DNA of 64,000 nucleotides, taken from NCBI GenBank assembly GCA_029265125.1, contig JAJUJX010000006.1:1-64000 (forward strand), given 5' to 3'. Position numbers and translations under genes: made by a program. Each line of letters starts with the position of its first letter. The stretch's first letter is position 1. The DNA is from Tolumonas sp008015085 (GTDB lineage Bacteria > Pseudomonadota > Gammaproteobacteria > Enterobacterales > Aeromonadaceae). The notes under the pieces are model-generated. The model was not told where the DNA came from. It did no database searches and saw only the letters and a program-made list of their open reading frames with translations. Shown one piece after another: positions 27,080-35,747 of the stretch.

Positions 27080-27228
27080 GATCATTTATAAGACCTTCTA
27101 TTTTACTCTCTTTTGCGGATCGATCTCCAGATCTTGTTCGCAGGATCTTCACAATCATTACAGATCATGTGACTACTAATGTGGATAATGATGGGATATC
27201 TGTTCCATATGCTCACTATTTATCCACA
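27080..27228 (-). promoter_or_regulatory. dnaA regulatory region with two DnaA boxes and a GATC cluster
   Basis: Perfect DnaA boxes occur at 27180-27188 (TGTGGATAA, minus orientation) and 27220-27228 (TTATCCACA). The second overlaps the end of the XRE-type gene. Six GATC sites fall between 27080 and 27166. This suggests autoregulation by DnaA and methylation-dependent sequestration of the dnaA promoter, as known in E. coli. I could not fix the -35/-10 boxes with confidence. Confidence 0.8.
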
Positions 27229-27971
27229 ACATTACTCACCGATGATCGACGGATCTCATCAAACAAGACGTGACGCCACTGCCGTACAGCCAATACCAGT
27301 GTGGTGCCGTGCTTCTCATCCATCATCAGGCTGCGATCCCCTCGAGTCAGTTCACTGAACTCCCGCGCCCAGCGCGCCATCAGCTGCTGCAGTTCGCGAT
27401 TACTGCTGTTGCAAAGCAGGCCATTGAGTACCAGTAATTTTTCTGTCTCTTTATCAAAACGTGACTGGAAAAAATCCTGCTGCACCCGCTGCAGAAAAAA
27501 ACGCTGGATCGGACCATCCGGCAACCAGCTGAAATGGGTCGCTAATCGCAGGCGGATCCGGTTACCCGGCAACAGATCAATGATCTTCAACCGATCTAAT
27601 GCGGCCAGCTTGCGTACGCACTCCATTTCCGTCAGTTCATAGTGCGATAGCAGATCTTCAAAACTAAAACCGTTTATCACACTGACGGCCACCAGCAGGA
27701 GACGCTGATCAGTCGCTATTTCCTGTTCCTGCTGCAGTGTTAACTGGGTCAGCTGCGGTTGCTGCTGCGCCTGTAACATCAATTCAGCAAATTCGATCTG
27801 CAGCCAGTCACACAATTGCTCCAGCCGTTGTAGCGTGAAACTCTCGGTAGCGAACAAACGCTTGACCGAGGCCTCACTCAATTCAAGCAAGTCAGCGACA
27901 TCAGCATAGGTCTTCCCTTGCGCCCGCAACTGCTTTTTCAAAGCCTGTATCAGAGCGTGAGTCTGACTCAT
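27216..27971 (-). CDS. XRE-type helix-turn-helix regulator
   Basis: A 251-residue protein with an N-terminal helix-turn-helix (about 18-60: TYADVADLLELSEASVKRLFA) and a longer C-terminal region of unknown function, mostly helical. It is divergent from the LplT-Aas fusion gene. A perfect 17-base palindrome lies 22 bases upstream of its own start. It therefore probably represses itself and the acyltransferase gene. It separates dnaA from rpmH, which are adjacent in E. coli. Confidence 0.8.
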   Translation of the reverse strand: MSQTHALIQALKKQLRAQGKTYADVADLLELSEASVKRLFATESFTLQRLEQLCDWLQIEFAELMLQAQQQPQLTQLTLQQEQEIATDQRLLLVAVSVINGFSFEDLLSHYELTEMECVRKLAALDRLKIIDLLPGNRIRLRLATHFSWLPDGPIQRFFLQRVQQDFFQSRFDKETEKLLVLNGLLCNSSNRELQQLMARWAREFSELTRGDRSLMMDEKHGTTLVLAVRQWRHVLFDEIRRSSVSNVVDK

Positions 27972-27992
27972 TACACGCCTCCCGCTTTAAAA

Positions 27993-28009
27993 GTATCGTT
28001 TAACGATAC
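27993..28009. promoter_or_regulatory. Palindromic operator candidate
   Basis: GTATCGTTTAACGATAC is a perfect palindrome between the divergent regulator and acyltransferase genes. A further half-site AACGATAC occurs at 28054-28061, and CACGATAT follows shortly after. The likely ligand is the adjacent XRE-type regulator. Confidence 0.65.
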
Positions 28010-28109
28010 CATCAGATGTGACAGGTGCAACAAAGTCAATTCCATTTGTAAAAAACGATACTATTGCTCACGATATAACAACTGTTACATGGAAATCAGG
28101 ACTTCCTTC

Positions 28110-31100
28110 ATGTTTAAACTACTCAGCCAGCGCGGCTCTCTCGCCTTCCTGCTGGCAGGCTTTATGAATGCCTTTGTCGATTTAGGGCATAAAATTATTA
28201 TTCAGAATACGGTCTTCAAGATTTACGACGGTCCGCAGCAGGTGATACTGACGGCTATCGTCAATGCCCTGATCCTGCTGCCGTTTATTATGTTCTTCGC
28301 ACCTGCCGGTTTCAGTTCCGACAAATACCCAAAAAATAAGGTTATGCGCATCTCTGCTTGGGTTGCTGTCGGTCTGACCTTAGCGATCACCGGTTGTTAT
28401 TATTTAGGCTGGTTCTGGCCTGCCTTTGTGATGACCTTTCTGCTGGCTATTCAGGCAACCTTCTACTCTCCGGCCAAATATGGCTACATTCAGGCTCTGT
28501 TTGGTAAGAATCATCTGGCGGAAGCGAATGGTGCGGTGCAGGCAGTCTCTATCATTGCCATTCTGGCAGGCACGGTGGCGTTTACCGTGGTATTTGAACT
28601 CTGGTTCCCGACCGGCAGCAAAACCAGTGGCCCCATCCTGCAAGCATTAGCGCCTGCCGGCTGGATGCTGGTCGGTTGCACTGTACTGGAATTAGCGTTG
28701 CTGTACCGCCTGCCAACGCTGGAACATCCGGAGCCGATGCCCGCCTTTGACTGGAAAAAAAGCCTGACCACTGAGCAGTTCCGGAAAGAATTACAGCCTG
28801 TCGTGGCTCGCGATGTGATCCGCCTGTCAGTGATTGGTTTATCGCTGTTCTGGGCGGTAGGTCAGGTTTTACTGGCAGCCTTCCCTGCTTTTGCCAAACA
28901 GGCAGCAGGTATCGAAAATACGTTAGTTTTGCAGGGCGTTTTGGCCTGCACTGGTTTAGGCATTGCGCTCGGCTCCACACTGGCCGCCCGTTTGTCTCGT
29001 AACTATATCGCCACCAGCCTGATCCCGGTCGGTATCATCGGTGTGGCTGCCGGTCTGGTGATGTTGCCGCAATTCACCAGCATTACGCTATATGCGCTCG
29101 ACTTCCTGCTGATCGGTACTGCCGGAGGCTTGTTTATCGTACCGCTGAACGCGCTGATCCAGTTCCACAGTAAGGAAGATGAACTGGGTAAAGTGATTGC
29201 CGGGAACAACCTGTTCCAGAACATCGCGATGCTCTCTTTCCTGATCCTGACCGTGGTTGTGGCTGAATTTGGTTACGACGGCAAGCACCTGCTCTATCTG
29301 ATGGCGATAGTCACGGTATTGGGCTGTGTGTATACCATCCGTAAAATGCCGCAAACACTGCTGCTGTTTATTGCACAAAGTCTGCTGAAACAACGCTATA
29401 AAGTTGATATTCAGGGGATTCAGAATATTCCGGCAACCGGCGGGGTACTGCTGCTGGGTAACCATGTCAGCTGGATTGACTGGGCTATCGTGCAGGTCGC
29501 CTGCCCGCGCCCGGTCCGCTTTGTCATGATAAAAAGCATCTATGAACACAAATACCTGAAATGGCTGTTCCGTCTGTATGGTTGCGTACCGATTGCCAAT
29601 ACCGCTAGCCGCCGTTCACTCGAAACCATCACCGACCTGTTGAACCAAGGAGAAGTCGTCTGTCTGTTCCCGGAAGGCAGTATCAGCCGTAATGGCCATC
29701 TGGGCGAATTTCACCGTGGTTTTGAACTGGCCTGCCGCGACGTCAATGAAGATGTGGTGATCGTGCCGTTTTATCTGCGAGGCCTGTGGGGCAGCCAGTT
29801 CTCCCGCTCTTCGAACAAACTAAAAACCCTGCGCCGCAGTGGTTATTACCGCGAAATTATCGTTGCCTTTGGTCAGCCACAGACCAAAGACAGTAACGCG
29901 GTTACGGTTAAACAACGTGTGTTTGATCTCTCCGTACAATCATGGCAGCGCCATGTGGAAAATCTGCCAACACTGACTGATGCGTGGATCAGCAGTGTCA
30001 AAAAAGCGGAACGCCGCAAATTATCCCTGACCGATGGCATGTCCAAACCACTGACAGCCGATAAAGCGCTGACTGCCGCCTGGGCTATTTCCCACCGGAT
30101 CAGACAAATCAGCCCCGAACAGAATATCGGACTGTTGCTGCCCACCAGCACTGGCGGTGTGCTCTGTAACATGGCAACCCTGCTGGCCGGTAAAACTATC
30201 GTAAACCTGAACTACACCGCCAGTCAGTCTGCGCTGCAGGCAGCTATTGAACAGGCCGGTATCGAGACTATCTATACATCCCGCCGGTTCATCGAAAAAC
30301 TGAGCAAACGCAATGCTGATGTCGTATCGGTACTGGAAGGTCGTTATCTCATTTATCTGGAAGACCTGCACAGTCAGATCCACTTTAACGAAACCTTCTG
30401 GCGCTGGCTGGCCATCCGCGTATTACCTGCGCGGATACTGAAACATATTTGTAATCACACCCATGACAGTCAGCAAACGGCCGCCATCCTGTTTTCCAGT
30501 GGCAGCGAGGGCTTACCGAAAGGCGTCATGCTCAGCCATCAGAATATCATGGCAAACCTGAAGCAGATTTCAGATGTGGTCAACACACAAGAGCAGGATG
30601 TTCTGATGTCCTGTCTGCCTCTGTTCCATGCCTTCGGCCTGACCGTAAACCAGTTTATGCCTCTGATCGAAGGGATTCCGGTGATATGCCACGCAGATCC
30701 AACCGATGCGGTGGGTGTCGCCAAAGCGGTCGCACAATACCGGGCGACTATCCTGTGTGGCACTTCAACCTTCTTCCGCTTATATGCCAAACATCCGAAA
30801 GTGCATCCATTAATGATGGAAAGCCTGCGGATCGTGGTTGCCGGAGCAGAAAAACTGAATCCGGCCGTGCGGGAAGCCTTCCTCAGCCGCTTTAACAAAC
30901 ATATTCTGGAAGGCTATGGCGCCACCGAAACCACGCCGGTTGCCAGTGTAAACCTGCCGGATTGTCTCGATACCCAGTATTGGGATCTGCAGACCGGTAG
31001 TAAACCAGGCAGTGTGGGTATGCCATTACCCGGTTCGAGCGTCAGAATCGTGGATCCACAAACATTTGAAGAACTGCCAACCGGTAGCGACGGTATGATC

Positions 31101-31580
31101 CTGATTGGCGGCCCACAGGTGATGCAGGGTTACCTCAATAATCCGGAAAAAACGGAACAGGTCATCAAGGATATAGATGGTAGCCGCTGGTATGTCACCG
31201 GAGATAAAGGTCATCTGGACGAAGACGGCTTCCTGTTTATCGTTGATCGCTATTCCCGCTTTGCCAAAATCGGTGGTGAAATGATCAGCTTAGGCGCGGT
31301 TGAACTGGCTGCCCAGCAAGCCTTAGGCGGAGAAACCGAAGTCATCGCCGTCAACTTGCCAGATGATAAAAAAGGCGAACAGATCATTCTGCTGACTACC
31401 GCGACTCTGGATAGCGACGAATTGCGCAAGGCTATGTTAGCAGGTGGGTGTAACCCTCTCTTATTGCCAGCCCGGATCCTGCAGCTGGAATATCTGCCGA
31501 AATTAGGCTCAGGTAAAACCGATTTTAATCTGGCTCGTCAGGTTGCCCAGGAGGCATTACAGCAAGATCACGCAGAGTGA
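28110..31580 (+). CDS. aas: LplT-PlsC-Aas fusion: lysophospholipid transporter and acyl-ACP synthetase/acyltransferase
   Basis: A 1156-residue three-module protein. An N-terminal MFS transporter (about 1-420, some 12 helices, LplT-like) is followed by a PlsC acyltransferase domain with NHVSWID (the HX4D-type motif) and FPEGSIS. Last comes an AMP-forming acyl synthetase (ILFSSGSEGLPKG, GYGATE and the YVTGD region). In E. coli lplT and aas are separate genes of one operon; together they flip lysophospholipid inward and re-acylate it. Start ATG 28110 has AGGA 8 bases upstream; the open frame further upstream crosses the operator and is not coding. Confidence 0.9.
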   Translation: MFKLLSQRGSLAFLLAGFMNAFVDLGHKIIIQNTVFKIYDGPQQVILTAIVNALILLPFIMFFAPAGFSSDKYPKNKVMRISAWVAVGLTLAITGCYYLGWFWPAFVMTFLLAIQATFYSPAKYGYIQALFGKNHLAEANGAVQAVSIIAILAGTVAFTVVFELWFPTGSKTSGPILQALAPAGWMLVGCTVLELALLYRLPTLEHPEPMPAFDWKKSLTTEQFRKELQPVVARDVIRLSVIGLSLFWAVGQVLLAAFPAFAKQAAGIENTLVLQGVLACTGLGIALGSTLAARLSRNYIATSLIPVGIIGVAAGLVMLPQFTSITLYALDFLLIGTAGGLFIVPLNALIQFHSKEDELGKVIAGNNLFQNIAMLSFLILTVVVAEFGYDGKHLLYLMAIVTVLGCVYTIRKMPQTLLLFIAQSLLKQRYKVDIQGIQNIPATGGVLLLGNHVSWIDWAIVQVACPRPVRFVMIKSIYEHKYLKWLFRLYGCVPIANTASRRSLETITDLLNQGEVVCLFPEGSISRNGHLGEFHRGFELACRDVNEDVVIVPFYLRGLWGSQFSRSSNKLKTLRRSGYYREIIVAFGQPQTKDSNAVTVKQRVFDLSVQSWQRHVENLPTLTDAWISSVKKAERRKLSLTDGMSKPLTADKALTAAWAISHRIRQISPEQNIGLLLPTSTGGVLCNMATLLAGKTIVNLNYTASQSALQAAIEQAGIETIYTSRRFIEKLSKRNADVVSVLEGRYLIYLEDLHSQIHFNETFWRWLAIRVLPARILKHICNHTHDSQQTAAILFSSGSEGLPKGVMLSHQNIMANLKQISDVVNTQEQDVLMSCLPLFHAFGLTVNQFMPLIEGIPVICHADPTDAVGVAKAVAQYRATILCGTSTFFRLYAKHPKVHPLMMESLRIVVAGAEKLNPAVREAFLSRFNKHILEGYGATETTPVASVNLPDCLDTQYWDLQTGSKPGSVGMPLPGSSVRIVDPQTFEELPTGSDGMILIGGPQVMQGYLNNPEKTEQVIKDIDGSRWYVTGDKGHLDEDGFLFIVDRYSRFAKIGGEMISLGAVELAAQQALGGETEVIAVNLPDDKKGEQIILLTTATLDSDELRKAMLAGGCNPLLLPARILQLEYLPKLGSGKTDFNLARQVAQEALQQDHAE

Positions 31581-31587
31581 TCTTGCT
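31561..31587. terminator. Hairpin spanning the aas stop codon
   Basis: AGCAAGATCAC (31561-31571) pairs perfectly with GTGATCTTGCT (31577-31587) and includes the stop codon at 31578-31580. A second hairpin follows: GCCACGATC (31616-31624) with GATCGTGGC (31631-31639), then TTTATG. Neither has a full U tract, so they may be weak terminators or transcript-end stabilisers. Confidence 0.5.
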
Positions 31588-31708
31588 CCGCGAACATAAA
31601 CCGATATAATCGCCGGCCACGATCTTCACGGATCGTGGCTTTATGACGGGGGATCCCGGATAACACAACGATTATGCTGTTTGTTTCTGCTGGTTTTAGG
31701 CTGGCCGA

Positions 31709-31737
31709 TTGACGTATGTCCGTTATCTGTTTAAAAT
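31709..31737 (+). promoter_or_regulatory. Promoter of the rpmH operon
   Basis: TTGACG (31709-31714), a 17-base spacer and TAAAAT (31732-31737) form a near-consensus sigma-70 promoter about 90 bases upstream of rpmH. Confidence 0.8.
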
Positions 31738-31829
31738 CCGGCCTCTTTGAATGAATGTTTTCGCCATTACATCGGCGCGTCGGTGGGCGGCAACATTCAA
31801 TCTGTACAGTTAATTCACGGATTATAGCT

Positions 31830-31967
31830 ATGAAACGTACTTTCCAACCTTCAGTACTGAAACGTGCCCGCAACCACGGTTTCCGTGCTCGCATGGCAAC
31901 TAAGAACGGCCGTAAAGTTCTGGCTGCTCGTCGCGCTAAAGGTCGCGTTCGCCTGACCACCGTTTAA
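31830..31967 (+). CDS. rpmH: 50S ribosomal protein L34
   Basis: A 45-residue basic ribosomal protein beginning MKRTFQPSVLKRARNHGFRA, the invariant L34 start. An upstream in-frame ATG exists, but the conserved start is at 31830. Its stop overlaps the rnpA start by one base (TAATG). Confidence 0.98.
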   Translation: MKRTFQPSVLKRARNHGFRARMATKNGRKVLAARRAKGRVRLTTV

Positions 31968-32323
31968 TGGTCAAGCAAACCTTTCCTCGGGAGTTACGTC
32001 TGTTAACTCCCGAAAATTTCCAGAAAGTCTTCGCGCAACCCGTGCGCGCCTCCTCTCCTCATATCACTCTGCTGGCAATACGCAACGAACTGACTCATCC
32101 CCGTCTGGGTTTAGCTATACCTAAAAAAGCACTGAAACGTGCGGTCTGGCGTAACCGGGTTAAACGTCTGGTCAGAGAAAGTTTTCGCCTGCATCAGCAC
32201 GAACTGCCGCCGATTGATATTGTGGTGATAGCCAAATCTGGTGTTCGCGATCTGGATAACCCTGCTTTTTTACATCTGTTGGATAAGCTATGGCGCACCC
32301 TCGCACGCCGCAGCAATGGCTAG
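31967..32323 (+). CDS. rnpA: Ribonuclease P protein component
   Basis: A 118-residue protein subunit of RNase P, which trims tRNA 5' ends. The RNR signature KRAVWRNRVKRLVRESFR is intact. It overlaps rpmH by one base and yidD by 34 bases, the usual gammaproteobacterial layout. Confidence 0.97.
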   Translation: MVKQTFPRELRLLTPENFQKVFAQPVRASSPHITLLAIRNELTHPRLGLAIPKKALKRAVWRNRVKRLVRESFRLHQHELPPIDIVVIAKSGVRDLDNPAFLHLLDKLWRTLARRSNG

Positions 32324-32547
32324 CAATTGTACTCATAAGAATCTACCAATGGGTCATCAGTCCACTGCTTGGCCCACGTTGCCGCTTTACACCAACCTGT
32401 TCTCAATACATGATTGATGCGATTTGCCTGCACGGTCTCATAAAAGGCATTTGGTTAGGTGGCAAACGTCTATTAAAATGTCACCCTTTACATTCAGGCG
32501 GCCATGATCCGGTTCCGCAACCTCAGCAATCGAAGCGAAGAAAATAA
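32290..32547 (+). CDS. yidD: Membrane protein insertion efficiency factor YidD
   Basis: An 85-residue protein with the YidD cysteine-bearing core (YQWVISPLLGPRCRFTPTCS) and an amphipathic N-terminus. It assists YidC-dependent membrane protein insertion. It overlaps rnpA by 34 bases in another frame and precedes yidC by 3 bases. Confidence 0.95.
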   Translation: MAHPRTPQQWLAIVLIRIYQWVISPLLGPRCRFTPTCSQYMIDAICLHGLIKGIWLGGKRLLKCHPLHSGGHDPVPQPQQSKRRK

Positions 32548-32550
32548 ACT

Positions 32551-34200
32551 ATGCAACCTCAACGTAATCTCCTCCTGATCGGCTTATTGCTGGTCACCTT
32601 CATGCTCTGGCAGAGCTGGATGGTTGATAAGGCACCGAAACCTGCAACTCCGGCGACCGCGGAAAGTTCTGTCCCTGTATCCTCTACAGGCGATGTTCCT
32701 AATCAAAACGAAGCCACTAATGTAAAACATACATTACTGACGCTGCGTTCTGATGTGCTGGAACTGACCGTAGACACGCTGGGTGGCGACATTGTTGAAG
32801 CCAAATTGCTGAAACAGGCCGAAACACAGGGTTCTGATAAACCATTTGTGCTGCTGGAAAAGAAACCTCAGCGTCAATACATCGCGCAAAGTGGTTTAGT
32901 AGGCCGTGATGGTGTTGATAACCAGGCCGAACGCCCGGTCTATTCTGCTAGCGGTACCGAATTTTCACTGGCTGAAGGTAAAGATGAATTAGTTGTTCCA
33001 ATGGCATATACCGACGCCAAAGGAAATGTATTCACTAAACGTTTTGTTCTGAAACGCGACAGCTATGCCGTTGGTGTTGATTATCAGGTTAAAAACGTGT
33101 CTGCCCAGCCGCTGGAAGTACAGTTCTATGGTCAGCTGAAGCAGACTATTGCAGCACCGGAAAGTAGCAGCAGCCCAGGCATGATGGCCAGCGCGTTCCA
33201 TGGCGCGGCATACTCCTCTGCTGAGCAACGTTATGAAAAAGTAAAGTTTGCTGATATCAATGAAACCAAACTGGATGTTGCGACTCAGGCTGGCTGGGCC
33301 GGCATGCTGCAACATTATTTTGTAACAGCATGGACTGGGAAAGCTGACGCACAGAATCACATTTACAGCAAAGCCGTTAATGTGAAAGCGGATGTGAAAG
33401 ACAGTGGTGAAGCTATTATTGGTATCAAACTGCCATTAACGACTGTTGCAGCCAATAGTGAAGCGGTTGTCGGAACTAGTCTGTGGATCGGGCCAAAACT
33501 GCAGGATCAGATGGCTACTGTAGCCCAGCATCTGGATCTGACCGTTGATTATGGTTATCTGTGGTTCATTGCTCAGCCGCTGTTCCAGCTGCTGCAATTC
33601 CTGCATAGTCTGGTTGGTAACTGGGGCGTGGCTATCATTCTGATCACGCTGATTGTCCGCGGTGGTATGTATCCGCTGTCAAAAGCGCAATACACCTCCA
33701 TGGCAAAAATGCGCTTGCTGCAGCCAAAACTGACTGCGCTGCGTGAGCGTTTCGGCGACGACCGTCAGAAAATGTCACAAGCCATGATGGAGCTTTATAA
33801 AGAAGAGAAGGTCAATCCGCTCGGTGGCTGCTTCCCGCTGCTGATCCAGATGCCTATCTTTATCGCTCTGTACTGGACTCTGATGGAATCCGTAGAGCTG
33901 CGTCATGCACCTTTTGCGCTGTGGCTGACTGACCTGTCAGTTAAAGACCCTTATTACGTGCTGCCGCTGCTGATGGGTGCCACCATGTGGTACATCCAGA
34001 AGATGAGCCCGACGACTGTAACTGACCCTATGCAACAAAAAGTGATGCAGTTCATGCCGATCATCTTCACTTTCATGTTCCTGTGGTTCCCGTCTGGCCT
34101 GACCCTGTACTGGGTAGTCAGTAACATTGTGACTATCACTCAACAGACCATTATCTTCCGTCAACTGGAGAAAAAAGGTCTGCACAGCCGTAAGAAGTAA
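32551..34200 (+). CDS. yidC: Membrane protein insertase YidC
   Basis: A 549-residue insertase. An N-terminal signal-anchor (NLLLIGLLLVTFMLWQSW) is followed by a large periplasmic P1 domain (about 60-340), then the conserved insertase core with about five helices, including NPLGGCFPLLIQMPIFIALY. The length fits E. coli YidC (548). It inserts small inner-membrane proteins, among them ATP synthase subunit c, whose gene is in this window. Confidence 0.97.
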   Translation: MQPQRNLLLIGLLLVTFMLWQSWMVDKAPKPATPATAESSVPVSSTGDVPNQNEATNVKHTLLTLRSDVLELTVDTLGGDIVEAKLLKQAETQGSDKPFVLLEKKPQRQYIAQSGLVGRDGVDNQAERPVYSASGTEFSLAEGKDELVVPMAYTDAKGNVFTKRFVLKRDSYAVGVDYQVKNVSAQPLEVQFYGQLKQTIAAPESSSSPGMMASAFHGAAYSSAEQRYEKVKFADINETKLDVATQAGWAGMLQHYFVTAWTGKADAQNHIYSKAVNVKADVKDSGEAIIGIKLPLTTVAANSEAVVGTSLWIGPKLQDQMATVAQHLDLTVDYGYLWFIAQPLFQLLQFLHSLVGNWGVAIILITLIVRGGMYPLSKAQYTSMAKMRLLQPKLTALRERFGDDRQKMSQAMMELYKEEKVNPLGGCFPLLIQMPIFIALYWTLMESVELRHAPFALWLTDLSVKDPYYVLPLLMGATMWYIQKMSPTTVTDPMQQKVMQFMPIIFTFMFLWFPSGLTLYWVVSNIVTITQQTIIFRQLEKKGLHSRKK

Positions 34201-34221
34201 TTCTTCAGCCTGGTAAACCTT

Positions 34222-34248
34222 AAGCCCCGCCTCAAGTGCGGGGCTTTT
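34222..34248 (+). terminator. Rho-independent terminator after yidC
   Basis: AAGCCCCGC (34222-34230) and GCGGGGCTT (34238-34246) form a GC-rich stem followed by a T run. Confidence 0.9.
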
Positions 34249-34311
34249 TCTATTCGGCATTCCCCTGATTATTCATTACAATTTCAGAAAGACCTTATTC
34301 CGAGAATCATC

Positions 34312-35673
34312 ATGCACACAGAAACGATAGTCGCACTCGCTACGCCACCCGGTCGTGGGGGGATTGGCATCCTGCGTATTTCCGGCCCGTTATGTACCAA
34401 AGTCGCCGAAGAGGTGCTGGGTAAAATTCCCAAAGTGCGTCATGCCGAATTGCTGCCTTTCTGTGATGTCGATGGTAAAGCCTTGGATCAAGGTATCGCG
34501 CTGCTGTTCAAAGCCCCTTACAGCTTCACTGGCGAAGATGTACTGGAACTGCAAGGTCATGGTGGCCCAGTCGTGCTCGATATGCTGTTACGTCGTATAT
34601 TGACGATTACCGGTGTTCGGCTGGCCCGCCCCGGTGAATTCTCCGAACGCGCCTTCATGAATGACAAACTGGATCTGGCGCAGGCTGAGGCCATCGCCGA
34701 TCTGATTGAAGCCACCAGCGAACAAGCTGCCCGCTCAGCCATGCAGTCATTGCAGGGAGAGTTTTCTGAGCGCATTCATCAGCTGGTGGATTCTCTGACC
34801 AATCTGCGTATCTATGTGGAAGCCGCGATTGATTTTCCGGAAGAGGAAATCGACTTTCTATCAGATGGCAAAATAGCGAATGCCCTGTACGGTGTCATGG
34901 ACGATCTGGCTCAGGTCAGACGCGAAGCGCAGCAAGGTGCGCTGCTGCGTGATGGCATGAAAGTGGTCATCGCCGGTCGGCCAAATGCTGGTAAATCAAG
35001 TCTGTTGAATGCACTGGCTGGCCGCGAATCGGCTATTGTCACCGATATAGCGGGTACCACCCGTGATGTGCTGCGCGAACACATTCATCTGGACGGCATG
35101 CCGCTGCATATCATTGATACCGCAGGTCTGCGCGATACTACCGATGCAGTGGAGAAAATCGGTATTGAACGCGCTTGGGCAGAAATCGAACAGGCCGATC
35201 GTGTCTTATTTATGGTCGATGGCACAACAACCGACGCCCGTAACCCGCACGATATCTGGCCGGATTTTGTTGATCGGTTACCAGAAAAACTCGGTATCAC
35301 AGTGATCCGTAACAAAGCTGATTTGACCGGCGAAGCCCTCTCTGTCGGTGAAGAAAATGGCTATGCCGTCTATCCGATTTCAGCAAAAACCGGCTTAGGT
35401 CTGGATGCGTTACGAGAGCACCTAAAAGCCTGTATGGGCTTCCAAAGTACGCTGGAAGGTGGCTTCATCGCCCGTCGCCGCCATCTAGACGCTATAGAAC
35501 GCGCGTCAGAACGTCTGGATGAAGCCAAGATACAGCTCGAAGTCTATGCCGCGGGTGAGCTAGTTGCAGAAGAGCTGAAACTTGCTCAGGAGGCATTAAG
35601 TGAAATAACCGGTGCCTTTAGTGCCGATGACCTGCTCGGCCGGATCTTTTCTTCGTTCTGCATCGGTAAGTAA
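34312..35673 (+). CDS. mnmE: tRNA modification GTPase MnmE
   Basis: A 453-residue GTPase that works with MnmG to place a carboxymethylaminomethyl group on the wobble uridine. An N-terminal tetrahydrofolate-binding domain is followed by a helical domain with an inserted G domain: GRPNAGKSS, GTTRD, DTAG and NKAD. It ends with the catalytic CIGK. It has its own start region after the yidC terminator. Its partner mnmG lies 10.5 kb away beside oriC. Confidence 0.97.
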   Translation: MHTETIVALATPPGRGGIGILRISGPLCTKVAEEVLGKIPKVRHAELLPFCDVDGKALDQGIALLFKAPYSFTGEDVLELQGHGGPVVLDMLLRRILTITGVRLARPGEFSERAFMNDKLDLAQAEAIADLIEATSEQAARSAMQSLQGEFSERIHQLVDSLTNLRIYVEAAIDFPEEEIDFLSDGKIANALYGVMDDLAQVRREAQQGALLRDGMKVVIAGRPNAGKSSLLNALAGRESAIVTDIAGTTRDVLREHIHLDGMPLHIIDTAGLRDTTDAVEKIGIERAWAEIEQADRVLFMVDGTTTDARNPHDIWPDFVDRLPEKLGITVIRNKADLTGEALSVGEENGYAVYPISAKTGLGLDALREHLKACMGFQSTLEGGFIARRRHLDAIERASERLDEAKIQLEVYAAGELVAEELKLAQEALSEITGAFSADDLLGRIFSSFCIGK

Positions 35674-35701
35674 GGCCGGGAACTATAAAAAGAATACAAA
35701 C

Positions 35702-35728
35702 AAAAAAGGAGCCATCGGCTCCTTTTTT
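35702..35728. terminator. Bidirectional terminator between mnmE and the KfrA-like gene
   Basis: AAAAAAGGAGCC, a 3-base loop (ATC) and GGCTCCTTTTTT form a symmetric hairpin with A and T runs. It can end transcription of mnmE from the left and of the KfrA-like gene from the right. Confidence 0.9.
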
Positions 35729-35747
35729 CTGATCTCTGATAACGAAA

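Noticed and set aside
27080..27228. The dnaA upstream region as the main replication origin
   Set aside because: It has only two DnaA boxes and no 13-mer array, whereas the mioC-mnmG gap has all origin parts.
27918..28109. N-terminal extension of the LplT-Aas fusion
   Set aside because: It would run through the operator palindrome and into the divergent gene; a good ribosome site precedes ATG 28110.
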